Assembly (NCBI GenBank): GCA_024508855.1
Contig: JANINJ010000017.1
Coordinates: forward strand, 1 to 57,491
Source: Xanthobacteraceae bacterium
GTDB taxonomy: Bacteria; Pseudomonadota; Alphaproteobacteria; Rhizobiales; Xanthobacteraceae
DNA length: 57,491 nt
Direction of reading: 5' to 3'
Positions 1 to 7,108 of the stretch are shown one piece after another (within the stretch, counting starts at the first letter, position 1; every line of letters begins with the position of its first letter). The translations under genes and the position numbers were made by a program. The notes beneath the pieces are model-generated. The model worked only from the letters and a program-made list of their open reading frames with translations. It ran no database searches and was not told the DNA's origin.

Positions 1-377
1 TTGCACACGAGGCTGCGGACGCATCGCGCGTCCGGCGTTCCGCGCGCCCTCTCAAAAAGAGGGCGGGACGTTCATCGCACACCTCGGGCGCAATTGCGCC
101 GCGAGATCGTGAAGTTATGTCTCAATCGCTGCCGCTGTTTGACATTCGAATACGAACGAGACCGCAATCGATCGTTGCGATCGTTATGCACGACGCATCC
201 ACATCACCAGCGTCGTCCCTGCGCAGGCAGGGACCCATAACCCCTGGCGGTCGTGATGGAGGGATTGCCATTGTCCAAGATCATGATCGCTGGCCGTATC
301 ATCAGCGACACGGCGTATGGGTCCCTGCCTGCGCAGGGACGACGGTGTGGATGGAGAGAGGCAACACCTTATCAAGC
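1..377. other. Intergenic region, no supported gene
   Basis: No convincing gene lies in this stretch. The open frames here either run antisense into the histidine kinase downstream or have Arg/His-rich, non-protein-like composition. Its one clear content is the perfect inverted repeat at 211-344, listed separately. Whatever lies to the left of the window may end or start here, but no start signal or terminator with a T-run is visible. Confidence 0.6.
211..344. repeat. Palindromic intergenic element, perfect 29-bp arms
   Basis: The left arm at 211-239 is the exact reverse complement of the right arm at 316-344. Each arm contains the core GTCCCTGCCTGCGCAGGGAC, itself palindromic. A 76-bp centre separates the arms. 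The arrangement resembles the dispersed REP/BIME-like palindromes of Bradyrhizobium-type genomes. It lies just beyond the 3' end of the histidine kinase gene, where an RNA hairpin could protect or end the transcript. The function is inferred. Confidence 0.8.
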
Positions 378-1748
378 TTACGTCGCCTCAACCGTACCGC
401 CCGGAATTCGCGCTTCGACCGTCACGCCGCCAGCGGCCGAAGCCACCGTCACGGATCCGCCGAGCGCCATGACCCGCTCGCGCATTCCCGTCATGCCGAG
501 GCCGAATTTATGGTCGGCCGGCAGACCTGTTCCGTTATCGGACACGCGTACCAGCGTCGCGTTGCCCGCACGACCGTCGTGCGCCGTCTCCGGTGCGATC
601 GTCACGTTGACCTGCGTCGCACCGGAATGGCGAAAGGCATTGGTCAGCGCTTCCTGCACCACGCGATAGATCGTCAGTTCGACCGTTTCGCTGACCGATC
701 CGAGCGGCTCCGCGATTTCGGTTTCCACCGTCACGTCCGGATGGGCGTTGCGCCAGAACCGAACCAGGGCAGCCAAGGCTTCCTCCAGTCCCAGATCGCT
801 GAGGCCCGCCGGCCGAAGTTTGTCGAGCACGCGGCGATTAAACTGTTGTAGCGCATTGACCTGATCGAGCATGGCGGCGCCATGTTTGCGCAATCCGGCG
901 AGATCGGGCGCGGCCGCATCGGCCATCCGCATCAAGGACGTCGCATGCGCCCGAAGCGCGAAAAGATAGGGGCCGAACTCGTCGTGCAATTCGCGCGCGA
1001 TTTCCTTCCTCTCGACGTCCTGCAACGACACCACGCGCTCCGCAAGCCGCTGCTTGTCCGCAATCGCGCCGCCTAACGCCCCGGCGAGATGATTCAGCTT
1101 CTCGCAGATCACCGCGATTTCGGCCGAGCCCGTGGTTGCCACGCGGGTATCGTAACGGCCGGCCTCGATATCGGTCATGGCCTCGGCAAGCGACTGGAGC
1201 GGAGCCAGCGCGCGGCTGACCACCATCACTGTAAGAATCAGCAAAACAGCCGCGACGGCCAAACCGACCTGCAGTTGCGTCACGATGCCATCCCAGATTT
1301 CGGCGATCTCGTCCGTCGGATGCGAGGCGATCAGCAGCGTCCCATAGGGTCTACCATCAATGACGATCGGAACACGCACTCTGGTCTGCGCCGGCCGCAC
1401 CATGGTGACGAACCACTCGGGCGGGGCATCGAACCGGCTGTCGATCGCGCTGTCCGGCTCCGCTCCTTTCGCGATGCCGTCCCGCTCAAGCGTCACGCTG
1501 ACATGGCGCAGCTTCTGCAATCCATCGACGATGGCTTCAAGCTTGAGCTCGGGATCCGGGCTTCCCTTCAAGTCGGCCAACGACGCGTCGATGAACTCGC
1601 GCGCCAGCCGAACGACGCTCTCGTCCTCCGCCTGAATGCGCGGCCCCGCTTCCAGCACCAGCCGCCCGATATTGATCGCGAGGCCCAGGAGAAGGACCAG
1701 CGCGAACAGGAGATTCAGGCGCGTCCGCAGGGAAGTTTTCTGCCACAT
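378..1748 (-). CDS. NarX/MoxY-like sensor histidine kinase
   Basis: This is a membrane sensor kinase of the HisKA_3 (NarX/LiaS) class, about 456 aa. Visible parts are a membrane segment at about residues 10-29, a periplasmic sensing region of about 125 aa, a second membrane segment at about 158-178, a HAMP linker, the phosphoacceptor box ARELHDEFGPYLFALRA with His255, and a C-terminal ATPase domain with DNGTGLP and GLGMTGMRER. The chosen ATG has GGA about 10 bases upstream; a longer frame would add 61 basic, unlikely residues. It is divergent from a LuxR-type response regulator 129 bp away, which is its probable partner. The form resembles kinases next to PQQ alcohol dehydrogenase loci (MoxY, FlhS), and such a dehydrogenase lies 5 kb away. 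Control of that locus is inferred. Confidence 0.85.
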   Translation of the reverse strand: MWQKTSLRTRLNLLFALVLLLGLAINIGRLVLEAGPRIQAEDESVVRLAREFIDASLADLKGSPDPELKLEAIVDGLQKLRHVSVTLERDGIAKGAEPDSAIDSRFDAPPEWFVTMVRPAQTRVRVPIVIDGRPYGTLLIASHPTDEIAEIWDGIVTQLQVGLAVAAVLLILTVMVVSRALAPLQSLAEAMTDIEAGRYDTRVATTGSAEIAVICEKLNHLAGALGGAIADKQRLAERVVSLQDVERKEIARELHDEFGPYLFALRAHATSLMRMADAAAPDLAGLRKHGAAMLDQVNALQQFNRRVLDKLRPAGLSDLGLEEALAALVRFWRNAHPDVTVETEIAEPLGSVSETVELTIYRVVQEALTNAFRHSGATQVNVTIAPETAHDGRAGNATLVRVSDNGTGLPADHKFGLGMTGMRERVMALGGSVTVASAAGGVTVEARIPGGTVEAT

Positions 1749-1877
1749 CCACTCGTTCCAATGGCGCCCGACGCCCCGCCGGAGCGTTGACAGACGAAAA
1801 CAGCGACGATCTAATCGACGATAGCGTATTTCGAAGCAACACCCATAATCCACGCGTAAAACTCGTCGATCGTCATC

Positions 1878-2525
1878 ATGGCAAAATCCAAGACACAAAA
1901 GAAGCTGCGTGTTCTGATCGTCGACGATCATCCGATCGTGATCTCAGGCTGCCGTGCGATGCTCGCGGACGATACGGATATTGTCATCAGCGAAGCGGCC
2001 GATGCGGACAGCGGCGAAGCCTCCTTCACTGCCGAGACACCCGACGTTTGCGTGATCGACATCAACCTGCCGGGCGTCTCCGGCTTCGAGCTGGCGCGGC
2101 GAATCCTGCGGCGCGATGCCGACGCGCGAATCATCATGTTCAGCATGAACGACGATCCCATCTTCGCGGCGCGGGCGATCGAGGCCGGTGCCAAGGGATA
2201 CGTCTCCAAATCGGGCGACCCCAGCGATCTCGTCAGTGCGATCCGCGCGGTGGGCACCGGCGGCACCTTCCTGCCGCCCTCCCTCGCTCAGAGCCTGGCA
2301 TTTGCCGGCCCGGCCTTCGCATCGAGCCGGCTGGCCAAACTGACATCGCGCGAGATCGAAATCCTGCGGCTGCTCGGCGCCGGGAAAAGCCTGTCCGAGA
2401 TCGCGTGGATGATCAACGCGTCCTACAAGACCGTGGCGAACACGTCCTCGATCATCCGCCACAAGCTCGGCGTTCGCTCCTCTTCCGAGCTGGTGCGCGT
2501 GGCGATCGAGGCTCGGCTGGCTTAG
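1878..2525 (+). CDS. LuxR/NarL-family response regulator
   Basis: This 215-aa two-domain regulator has an N-terminal receiver with the acidic pair VDD at about residues 15-17, phosphoacceptor Asp61 in VIDINLPG and the conserved Lys in GYVSKSGD. A LuxR-type helix-turn-helix (LTSREIEILRLLGAGKS, then SYKTVANTSSIIRHKLG) fills the last 65 residues. It is transcribed away from the histidine kinase and would be phosphorylated by it. It converges tail to tail with the ABC transporter operon, only 8 bp apart. Its spacing and class fit a MoxX/FlhR/AgmR-like activator of alcohol oxidation, which is inference. The ribosome-binding site is weak. Confidence 0.88.
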   Translation: MAKSKTQKKLRVLIVDDHPIVISGCRAMLADDTDIVISEAADADSGEASFTAETPDVCVIDINLPGVSGFELARRILRRDADARIIMFSMNDDPIFAARAIEAGAKGYVSKSGDPSDLVSAIRAVGTGGTFLPPSLAQSLAFAGPAFASSRLAKLTSREIEILRLLGAGKSLSEIAWMINASYKTVANTSSIIRHKLGVRSSSELVRVAIEARLA

Positions 2526-2533
2526 CTTCCGCG

Positions 2534-3295
2534 TCAGGCGCTGGCACTATCGGGAAAATATCCCGGAACGCGCGAACGCACTTCCTCTGCAATCCGATCG
2601 ATCTCAGCTTTGCTGCGCGCCCCGCGTGGTGGCGGCAACGGAATCTCAGCGATGACGCCGGCGGGCCGCGTCGACAGAAAGAACAGCCGGTCGGCCAATT
2701 GAAACGCATCGTTCAGGTCGTGGGTCACGAGCAGCGTCGTCACCCGCTCCCGCTGCGTCAGCGTCGTGAGTTCTTCGCGCAATCGTGCCGCGACGGCAGC
2801 GTCGAGCGACACGAACGGCTCGTCGAGCAGCAGAAAATCCGGCCGCACCGCGAAGGCCCGCGCAATCGCCACGCGACGCGCCAGCCCCAGCGACAGTTCG
2901 CCCGGATAGTGCGACAGATGCGAGCCGAGCCCCAGCGTCTCGATCAGGTCATGGAGTTCTTCCAGCGATCGCTCCGCCGGCAGAACGAGACGGATGTTGT
3001 CGGCCACCGTCCGCCACGGCAGCAGGCGCGGCTCCTGGAAGACGATGCCCAAGCGGCCTCGCCCCGGAATCTGCCGTTGACCACGAAAGTCTGGATCGAG
3101 ACCGGCAGCAATGTGCAGAATGGTGGTCTTGCCGCAGCCGGAAGGGCCGATCAACGCACCGAAGGAAAATGCATCGAGCTGCAGTCGAAGATCGCGAATG
3201 ACTTCGACCGGCTTGCCCTCGGCCGAAACATACGTCTTCGTATCGATGCGGATTTCAAGCGGCCCTGCGGCGCCATCGGTTCGTACGTCGTTCAA
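2534..3295 (-). CDS. ABC transporter ATPase (nitrate/sulfonate/taurine type)
   Basis: This is the ATP-hydrolysing subunit of a NitT/TauT-type importer. Walker A is GPSGCGKTT at about residues 50-58, the Q-loop is in VFQEPRLLPW, Walker B is FLLLDEPF and the switch His is in VTHDLNDA. The signature helix reads LSLGLARR instead of the usual LSGGM/LSGGQ, a notable variation. The start is uncertain. A TTG at 3295 gives 253 aa and begins close to the domain; an in-frame ATG at 3352 would add 19 residues lying inside the permease gene. The gene is last in the order binding protein, permease, ATPase and overlaps the permease 3' end, so it is probably translationally coupled. Confidence 0.88.
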   Translation of the reverse strand: MNDVRTDGAAGPLEIRIDTKTYVSAEGKPVEVIRDLRLQLDAFSFGALIGPSGCGKTTILHIAAGLDPDFRGQRQIPGRGRLGIVFQEPRLLPWRTVADNIRLVLPAERSLEELHDLIETLGLGSHLSHYPGELSLGLARRVAIARAFAVRPDFLLLDEPFVSLDAAVAARLREELTTLTQRERVTTLLVTHDLNDAFQLADRLFFLSTRPAGVIAEIPLPPPRGARSKAEIDRIAEEVRSRVPGYFPDSASA

Positions 3296-3992
3296 GCGGC
3301 TGCACCAGGAATGTTTCAATGGCGAGCATAAGCGCGACGAACGAGATCGCATAGCTCAAAATCCGCGTCATATCGAACAGCGAGAACGACGATCCCAATA
3401 CGAAGCCGACGCCGTTAGGCCGCCCAAGCAGTTCGACGACCAGCACGATCTTCCAGATGATCGACAATCCGGAACGCGACACTGCCGCAAGATAGGGCGC
3501 GAGTTGCGGAAGCACGACGTTGCGCAGCTTCGATTGCCACGTGAATTGAAAGGCGCGCGCCATTTCGTCCAGATTGGGATCGAGCGAGCGCGCACCTTCC
3601 CGCGTCACCACGATGACGTTGGGAAATTTGTTGAGCGCTACCGCGATGATCGCCGCGGTCTCGTTGAGGCCGATCCAGATATAGGCGAAGATGATGATGA
3701 CCAGTGCCGGCAAGTTCAGCAGCACGACCAGCCACGGATCGGCATAACGATCGATCGTCGGAGAACGGCCCATCGCATAGCCGGCGGCGACGCCCAGCGT
3801 GAAAGCGATGGCGAACGCCGCCGCCACCCGCGCCAGCGTGCAAGCCATTTGAAACGGCAATTCACCCGTTCGCGTATCGGCGACGATCGCTTCGCCGACG
3901 CTCAACGGACTTGGCAGCAGCGGCGACTGCACCAGCCAGGCGATCAGCGCCCACAAGCCGAGCAGCGCCGCCAGCGAGAGAACCTTCGCCAA
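3255..3992 (-). CDS. ABC transporter permease (NitT/TauT family)
   Basis: This 245-aa inner-membrane protein has five to six hydrophobic segments, starting with one within the first 20 residues. The cytoplasmic coupling (EAA) loop is around GARSLDPNLDEMARAF, typical of BPD_transp_1 permeases of nitrate/sulfonate/taurine importers. A TTG start is supported by GGAGG about 7 bases upstream; the nearby ATG at 3999 is out of frame. The gene follows the binding protein with a 3-bp gap and overlaps the ATPase. With them it would form a periplasmic-binding-protein-dependent importer. The substrate cannot be read from the sequence. Confidence 0.88.
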   Translation of the reverse strand: MAKVLSLAALLGLWALIAWLVQSPLLPSPLSVGEAIVADTRTGELPFQMACTLARVAAAFAIAFTLGVAAGYAMGRSPTIDRYADPWLVVLLNLPALVIIIFAYIWIGLNETAAIIAVALNKFPNVIVVTREGARSLDPNLDEMARAFQFTWQSKLRNVVLPQLAPYLAAVSRSGLSIIWKIVLVVELLGRPNGVGFVLGSSFSLFDMTRILSYAISFVALMLAIETFLVQPLERRTNRWRRRAA

Positions 3993-3995
3993 CGT

Positions 3996-4961
3996 TCATC
4001 CTCCAGACGATGAACGATGATAATACATGCCGGGAGGAATTTCCTTCACAGAACCGAGCAGCGCTGGACCGGCGATATCCGTCAGCGTCCGAAACAGCGT
4101 GCGCGCATCGGTTTCTTCCGCAGCGATTGTGCGGCGCGGAATGCCTTCTCGCGTGCGATCACGGTAGGCCAGGAACGTCGCCTGATCTTCTACCTGCATC
4201 AAGGGACGGAGCGCCTCCCACTCAGCATCCGATTGCTGCAAAATATCATTGGCCTTCTGCGCGACGGTCAGGAAGCGTTCGATGGCGTCCTTGTGGGCCA
4301 ACGCAAATTTTTCGGAAAACACGTAACCCGTCAGTGCCAGCGGCTCCTTCAAACCAAGATCGGTCTGCGCCTCGCGTACATCATAAAGCGGGCGATAACC
4401 GCGCGCTTCCAGTCGCGCGCAGAAGTTCCAGTAGTTGAGATTGGCCTGCGACTCTCCTTGCAGCGTCTTCTGGAACATCAGCGGCGGCGCGCCATATTGC
4501 AACGTCACGCCACGCTTGAGATCAAGCCCGCGGCGGATTGCGGCGGCCTGCACGATGAGCCAGCTCTTGTCCAGTGGGCCGCCTGCCACGGACAGCGTAT
4601 GCCCTTTCAGATCGGCAAGACTGTGCAACGGCGCGTCCTGCTTGACCATGATCGCACCGATCGCAGTCGAATAAGGGTAGAATTGCAGCCTCGTTCCGAG
4701 CGCTCGCTCGCGCGCCACCCACAGCCAGTCCACCACCGCAACGTCCACCGATCCCGCGTTGAGCGCAAGCTTGCCCGCGTCCGGCGACGACAATTCAGTC
4801 AGCTTCAGATCCAGGTTCGCGGCACTAGCCAACCCGTGCCGCTTGATGACGTCGAGTTGCCAGGCGAAGGTACCGGTCTTCTGCACGCCGATCCGCAAGA
4901 TATCGGCGGCATAAGATGGGGTTGCTGCGAGCAGCAGAATGGCAACGATCGTTCGAAGCAT
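3996..4961 (-). CDS. ABC transporter periplasmic substrate-binding protein
   Basis: This 321-aa exported protein has a cleavable signal peptide: hydrophobic TIVAILLLAATPSYA, with cleavage after the Ala at about residue 18. The mature part begins DILRIGVQKTG and has the bilobed NMT1/TauA-like form, with SLADLKGHTLSVAGG and ALAHKDAIERFLTVAQKAND recognisable. It is the first gene of the importer operon. Its position between an alcohol-dehydrogenase locus and a two-component pair suggests the importer serves PQQ-linked oxidation, for a cofactor, metal complex or substrate. That is context only; an ordinary organosulfonate or pyrimidine-type importer is equally possible. Confidence 0.85.
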   Translation of the reverse strand: MLRTIVAILLLAATPSYAADILRIGVQKTGTFAWQLDVIKRHGLASAANLDLKLTELSSPDAGKLALNAGSVDVAVVDWLWVARERALGTRLQFYPYSTAIGAIMVKQDAPLHSLADLKGHTLSVAGGPLDKSWLIVQAAAIRRGLDLKRGVTLQYGAPPLMFQKTLQGESQANLNYWNFCARLEARGYRPLYDVREAQTDLGLKEPLALTGYVFSEKFALAHKDAIERFLTVAQKANDILQQSDAEWEALRPLMQVEDQATFLAYRDRTREGIPRRTIAAEETDARTLFRTLTDIAGPALLGSVKEIPPGMYYHRSSSGG

Positions 4962-5051
4962 TGCGCGTGATTTCCAGACCTGTCTGCATCGACGTTGCCG
5001 CCGCTGACGATGATTTGTCTCACCCTATCATGCCGGACAACGGAGAGCGAT

Positions 5052-5780
5052 CTAGCGACGTTTGGCCATTCCGCTGGTCTCTGTGGGCCGGGGGTCAACG
5101 ATTGCAGCATCGTCGGCTTTGTTACTGACGCGTTTCTTCGGAACCGGCAAATCGATCTTGCCGATCTCGATGACCGCCTTGTTCCGGCTGAACAGCTTCA
5201 ATTTGCGCAGGATTTCCGTCACATGTGCCTTGACGGTGGACTCCGCGAGTTTGAGTTCGCTGGCGATGTGCTTGTTCTGATAGCCGCGGCGAATCAGGTC
5301 CAGCACCCGAAGTTGCTGCGGCGTCAGTTCCTGCAGACGTTGCCGCAGCGCCTGCGTGAAATCGGCGTCGCCGCGTTCACCCGAGACGACGAAATTCTTC
5401 GGCACGGCCACCGACCCGCTCAACACGCAGTCGATTGCCTGAGCCAGTTCGCTCTTTGACGTCGATTTGGGAAGATAGCCTGCGGCACCGAGTGAAAGCG
5501 CCTCGCTGACGACCTGTTGATCCTCATGGCTTGAGACGATCGCGACCGGCAGCCGCGGATAGGTCTCGCGCAGGCGCATGAACCCGGAAAATCCAGTCGC
5601 ATCGGGCAGCGATAGATCGAGCAGCGCCAGATCGATTCCCTGTTCGTCGGCAAGAATATGCAAGGCGCCCTTGATCGACATGGTCTCGAAGATGATCGCA
5701 TCCGGATGAGACAGGCGCACGGCATTGCCCAACGCTTCACGGAACAGCGGATGGTCATCGATGATCAAGAAGCTCGTCAT
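5052..5780 (-). CDS. LuxR-family response regulator
   Basis: This 242-aa protein has a receiver domain with IIDDHPLFREAL at the N terminus, phosphoacceptor Asp55 in LALLDLSLPD and Lys in GYLPKSTS. A LuxR helix-turn-helix follows at about residues 148-210 (LTPQQLRVLDLIRRGYQNKHIA, then AESTVKAHVTEILRKLKL). A 30-residue Lys/Arg-rich tail ends in AKRR. GGAG lies immediately before the ATG. It is 95 bp downstream of the binding-protein/cytochrome fusion on the same strand and may be cotranscribed with it. No kinase is adjacent; the only kinase nearby is the one at 378-1748. AgmR/ExaE-type regulators of PQQ ethanol oxidation have this architecture. Confidence 0.87.
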   Translation of the reverse strand: MTSFLIIDDHPLFREALGNAVRLSHPDAIIFETMSIKGALHILADEQGIDLALLDLSLPDATGFSGFMRLRETYPRLPVAIVSSHEDQQVVSEALSLGAAGYLPKSTSKSELAQAIDCVLSGSVAVPKNFVVSGERGDADFTQALRQRLQELTPQQLRVLDLIRRGYQNKHIASELKLAESTVKAHVTEILRKLKLFSRNKAVIEIGKIDLPVPKKRVSNKADDAAIVDPRPTETSGMAKRR

Positions 5781-5875
5781 CTCCTGGCCTCGTCAGCGGC
5801 TAGCCGGATCACCCAAGATCGCGTCGGAATCCATAGACCGCCAGCAAACAGATCGCGAGCGTCAAATGCGTCCCG

Positions 5876-7087
5876 CTAGTTTCCTCCGGGCGTTTGCACC
5901 GTCAAGAGATAGGCATAGACGTCATTCAGCTGTTTGTCGTCGAAAACATCCTTCCACGCGGGCATTCCTTTGGCGGGACGTCCCTCATGAACCGTCTTCC
6001 AGAACGTATCGCGCATGTCGTCGCCGTATTTCAGCTTGAGGCGACGAAGATCAATGTGCCGTTCGCTTTGCACCGCATCGGGGCCATGGCAATGCGCGCA
6101 CGTCCCGTTGAAGACCTCATGGCCGGCGTTCACCGCCTCGGCGTCGTTCGCTGGCGTGGCAGCCGCTGGCGTCGGCGACGGAGCCGTAGTCGAATCTGCA
6201 ACAACGAGAGGCTTCACAGGAGCCTCCGCCGAAGCCAACTGGACATTTGGCTGCGCGAGTGCGGTGAATTTCACCGGCGCATCGTCGGGCAGACCGTATT
6301 TTTCAGCGAGGCCGGGAATCATCGCTTCCAGCTGCGGCAGAACCGCATCAACCTGGTCGCGCAACACGGTCGACCCCTTGGCGAAGCCGATGGCTACCTG
6401 CCACAACAGGCCCTCGCCTTCCACGCTCTGGATATCGTATTTGCCACCATGTTCCGTCTTGTTGAGCCAGCCTGCGACGGGGCCCCAAATAAATGCTACA
6501 TCAACCTTGCCTTGATCAAGCGCCTTCATCCCCTCGTCCGGGCTGAGCACCGTGACCTTTTCAATCTCGTCGCGTTGCGCCAGCAGGTTTTGCGGCGTGG
6601 TCTCGTATTGAACGGCAACGCGCAGTTGCTTCAGGTCGCCGATGCCGGAAATCTTGCGGCCCTTCGTCGTGACCAGTGCGTAGCCCTCCTTCATGATCGG
6701 CTTGGAGAAGATTACCGCAGGACCCATAAAATCGGTCGTTGGAGTCAGCCCGATCATGGCGTCGCACTGCTTGCCGAGCAGCGTCACCCGCACCGTTCGC
6801 TTGCCGAAATAGGACTTGTACCAATCGTAAACGACCGGCCGGTCGAGCGCCTTGCCGAGAGCCTGCCCGATCTCGAGATAGAATCCCGGGGTATTCGGAT
6901 TATCGCTTGAAAACGGCAGGTTGGTAGGATCGGCACACAACCGGAGCGGCGCTCGTTCGTCGGCACCGGCCTTTGAGGCCGGCGCCAGGAGTGTAAGGAC
7001 AACAGCAAGAGCCGAAATGCTTACGGGAGCGCAAGAAGTTCGGTTGTTGAGAGACAGACCGTCCCGGCTCAAAAAATTCGCAAGCAT
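5876..7087 (-). CDS. XoxJ-like binding domain fused to cytochrome c (XoxG-like)
   Basis: This is a 403-aa periplasmic protein with a signal sequence (hydrophobic SISALAVVLTLLAPASKAGA). Residues about 45-275 form the quinoprotein-dehydrogenase-associated solute-binding-protein-like domain: LRLCADPTNLPFSS at the start and DVAFIWGPVAGW near residue 200. That is the family of XoxJ/MxaJ. A Pro/Ala/Thr linker (about 290-315) leads to a class I cytochrome c domain with haem motif CAHCH at 330-334 and probable Met375 ligand in GMPAW. In known methylotrophs these are two genes, xoxJ and xoxG; here they are one chain. GGGAG precedes the ATG by 7 bases. It lies 21 bp after the PQQ dehydrogenase in the same operon, so it should accept electrons from that enzyme and assist its maturation (inferred). 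Confidence 0.87.
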   Translation of the reverse strand: MLANFLSRDGLSLNNRTSCAPVSISALAVVLTLLAPASKAGADERAPLRLCADPTNLPFSSDNPNTPGFYLEIGQALGKALDRPVVYDWYKSYFGKRTVRVTLLGKQCDAMIGLTPTTDFMGPAVIFSKPIMKEGYALVTTKGRKISGIGDLKQLRVAVQYETTPQNLLAQRDEIEKVTVLSPDEGMKALDQGKVDVAFIWGPVAGWLNKTEHGGKYDIQSVEGEGLLWQVAIGFAKGSTVLRDQVDAVLPQLEAMIPGLAEKYGLPDDAPVKFTALAQPNVQLASAEAPVKPLVVADSTTAPSPTPAAATPANDAEAVNAGHEVFNGTCAHCHGPDAVQSERHIDLRRLKLKYGDDMRDTFWKTVHEGRPAKGMPAWKDVFDDKQLNDVYAYLLTVQTPGGN

Positions 7088-7108
7088 TTTCGACTCTCCC
7101 TGTTGGAG

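Noticed and set aside
117-851. A 244-codon plus-strand open frame
   Set aside because: It is His/Arg-rich and antisense to the histidine kinase, whose motifs are clear on the other strand.
1787-3331. A 514-codon plus-strand open frame
   Set aside because: It runs over the response regulator in another frame and antisense to the ABC ATPase. The composition is Arg/Gln-rich without domains.
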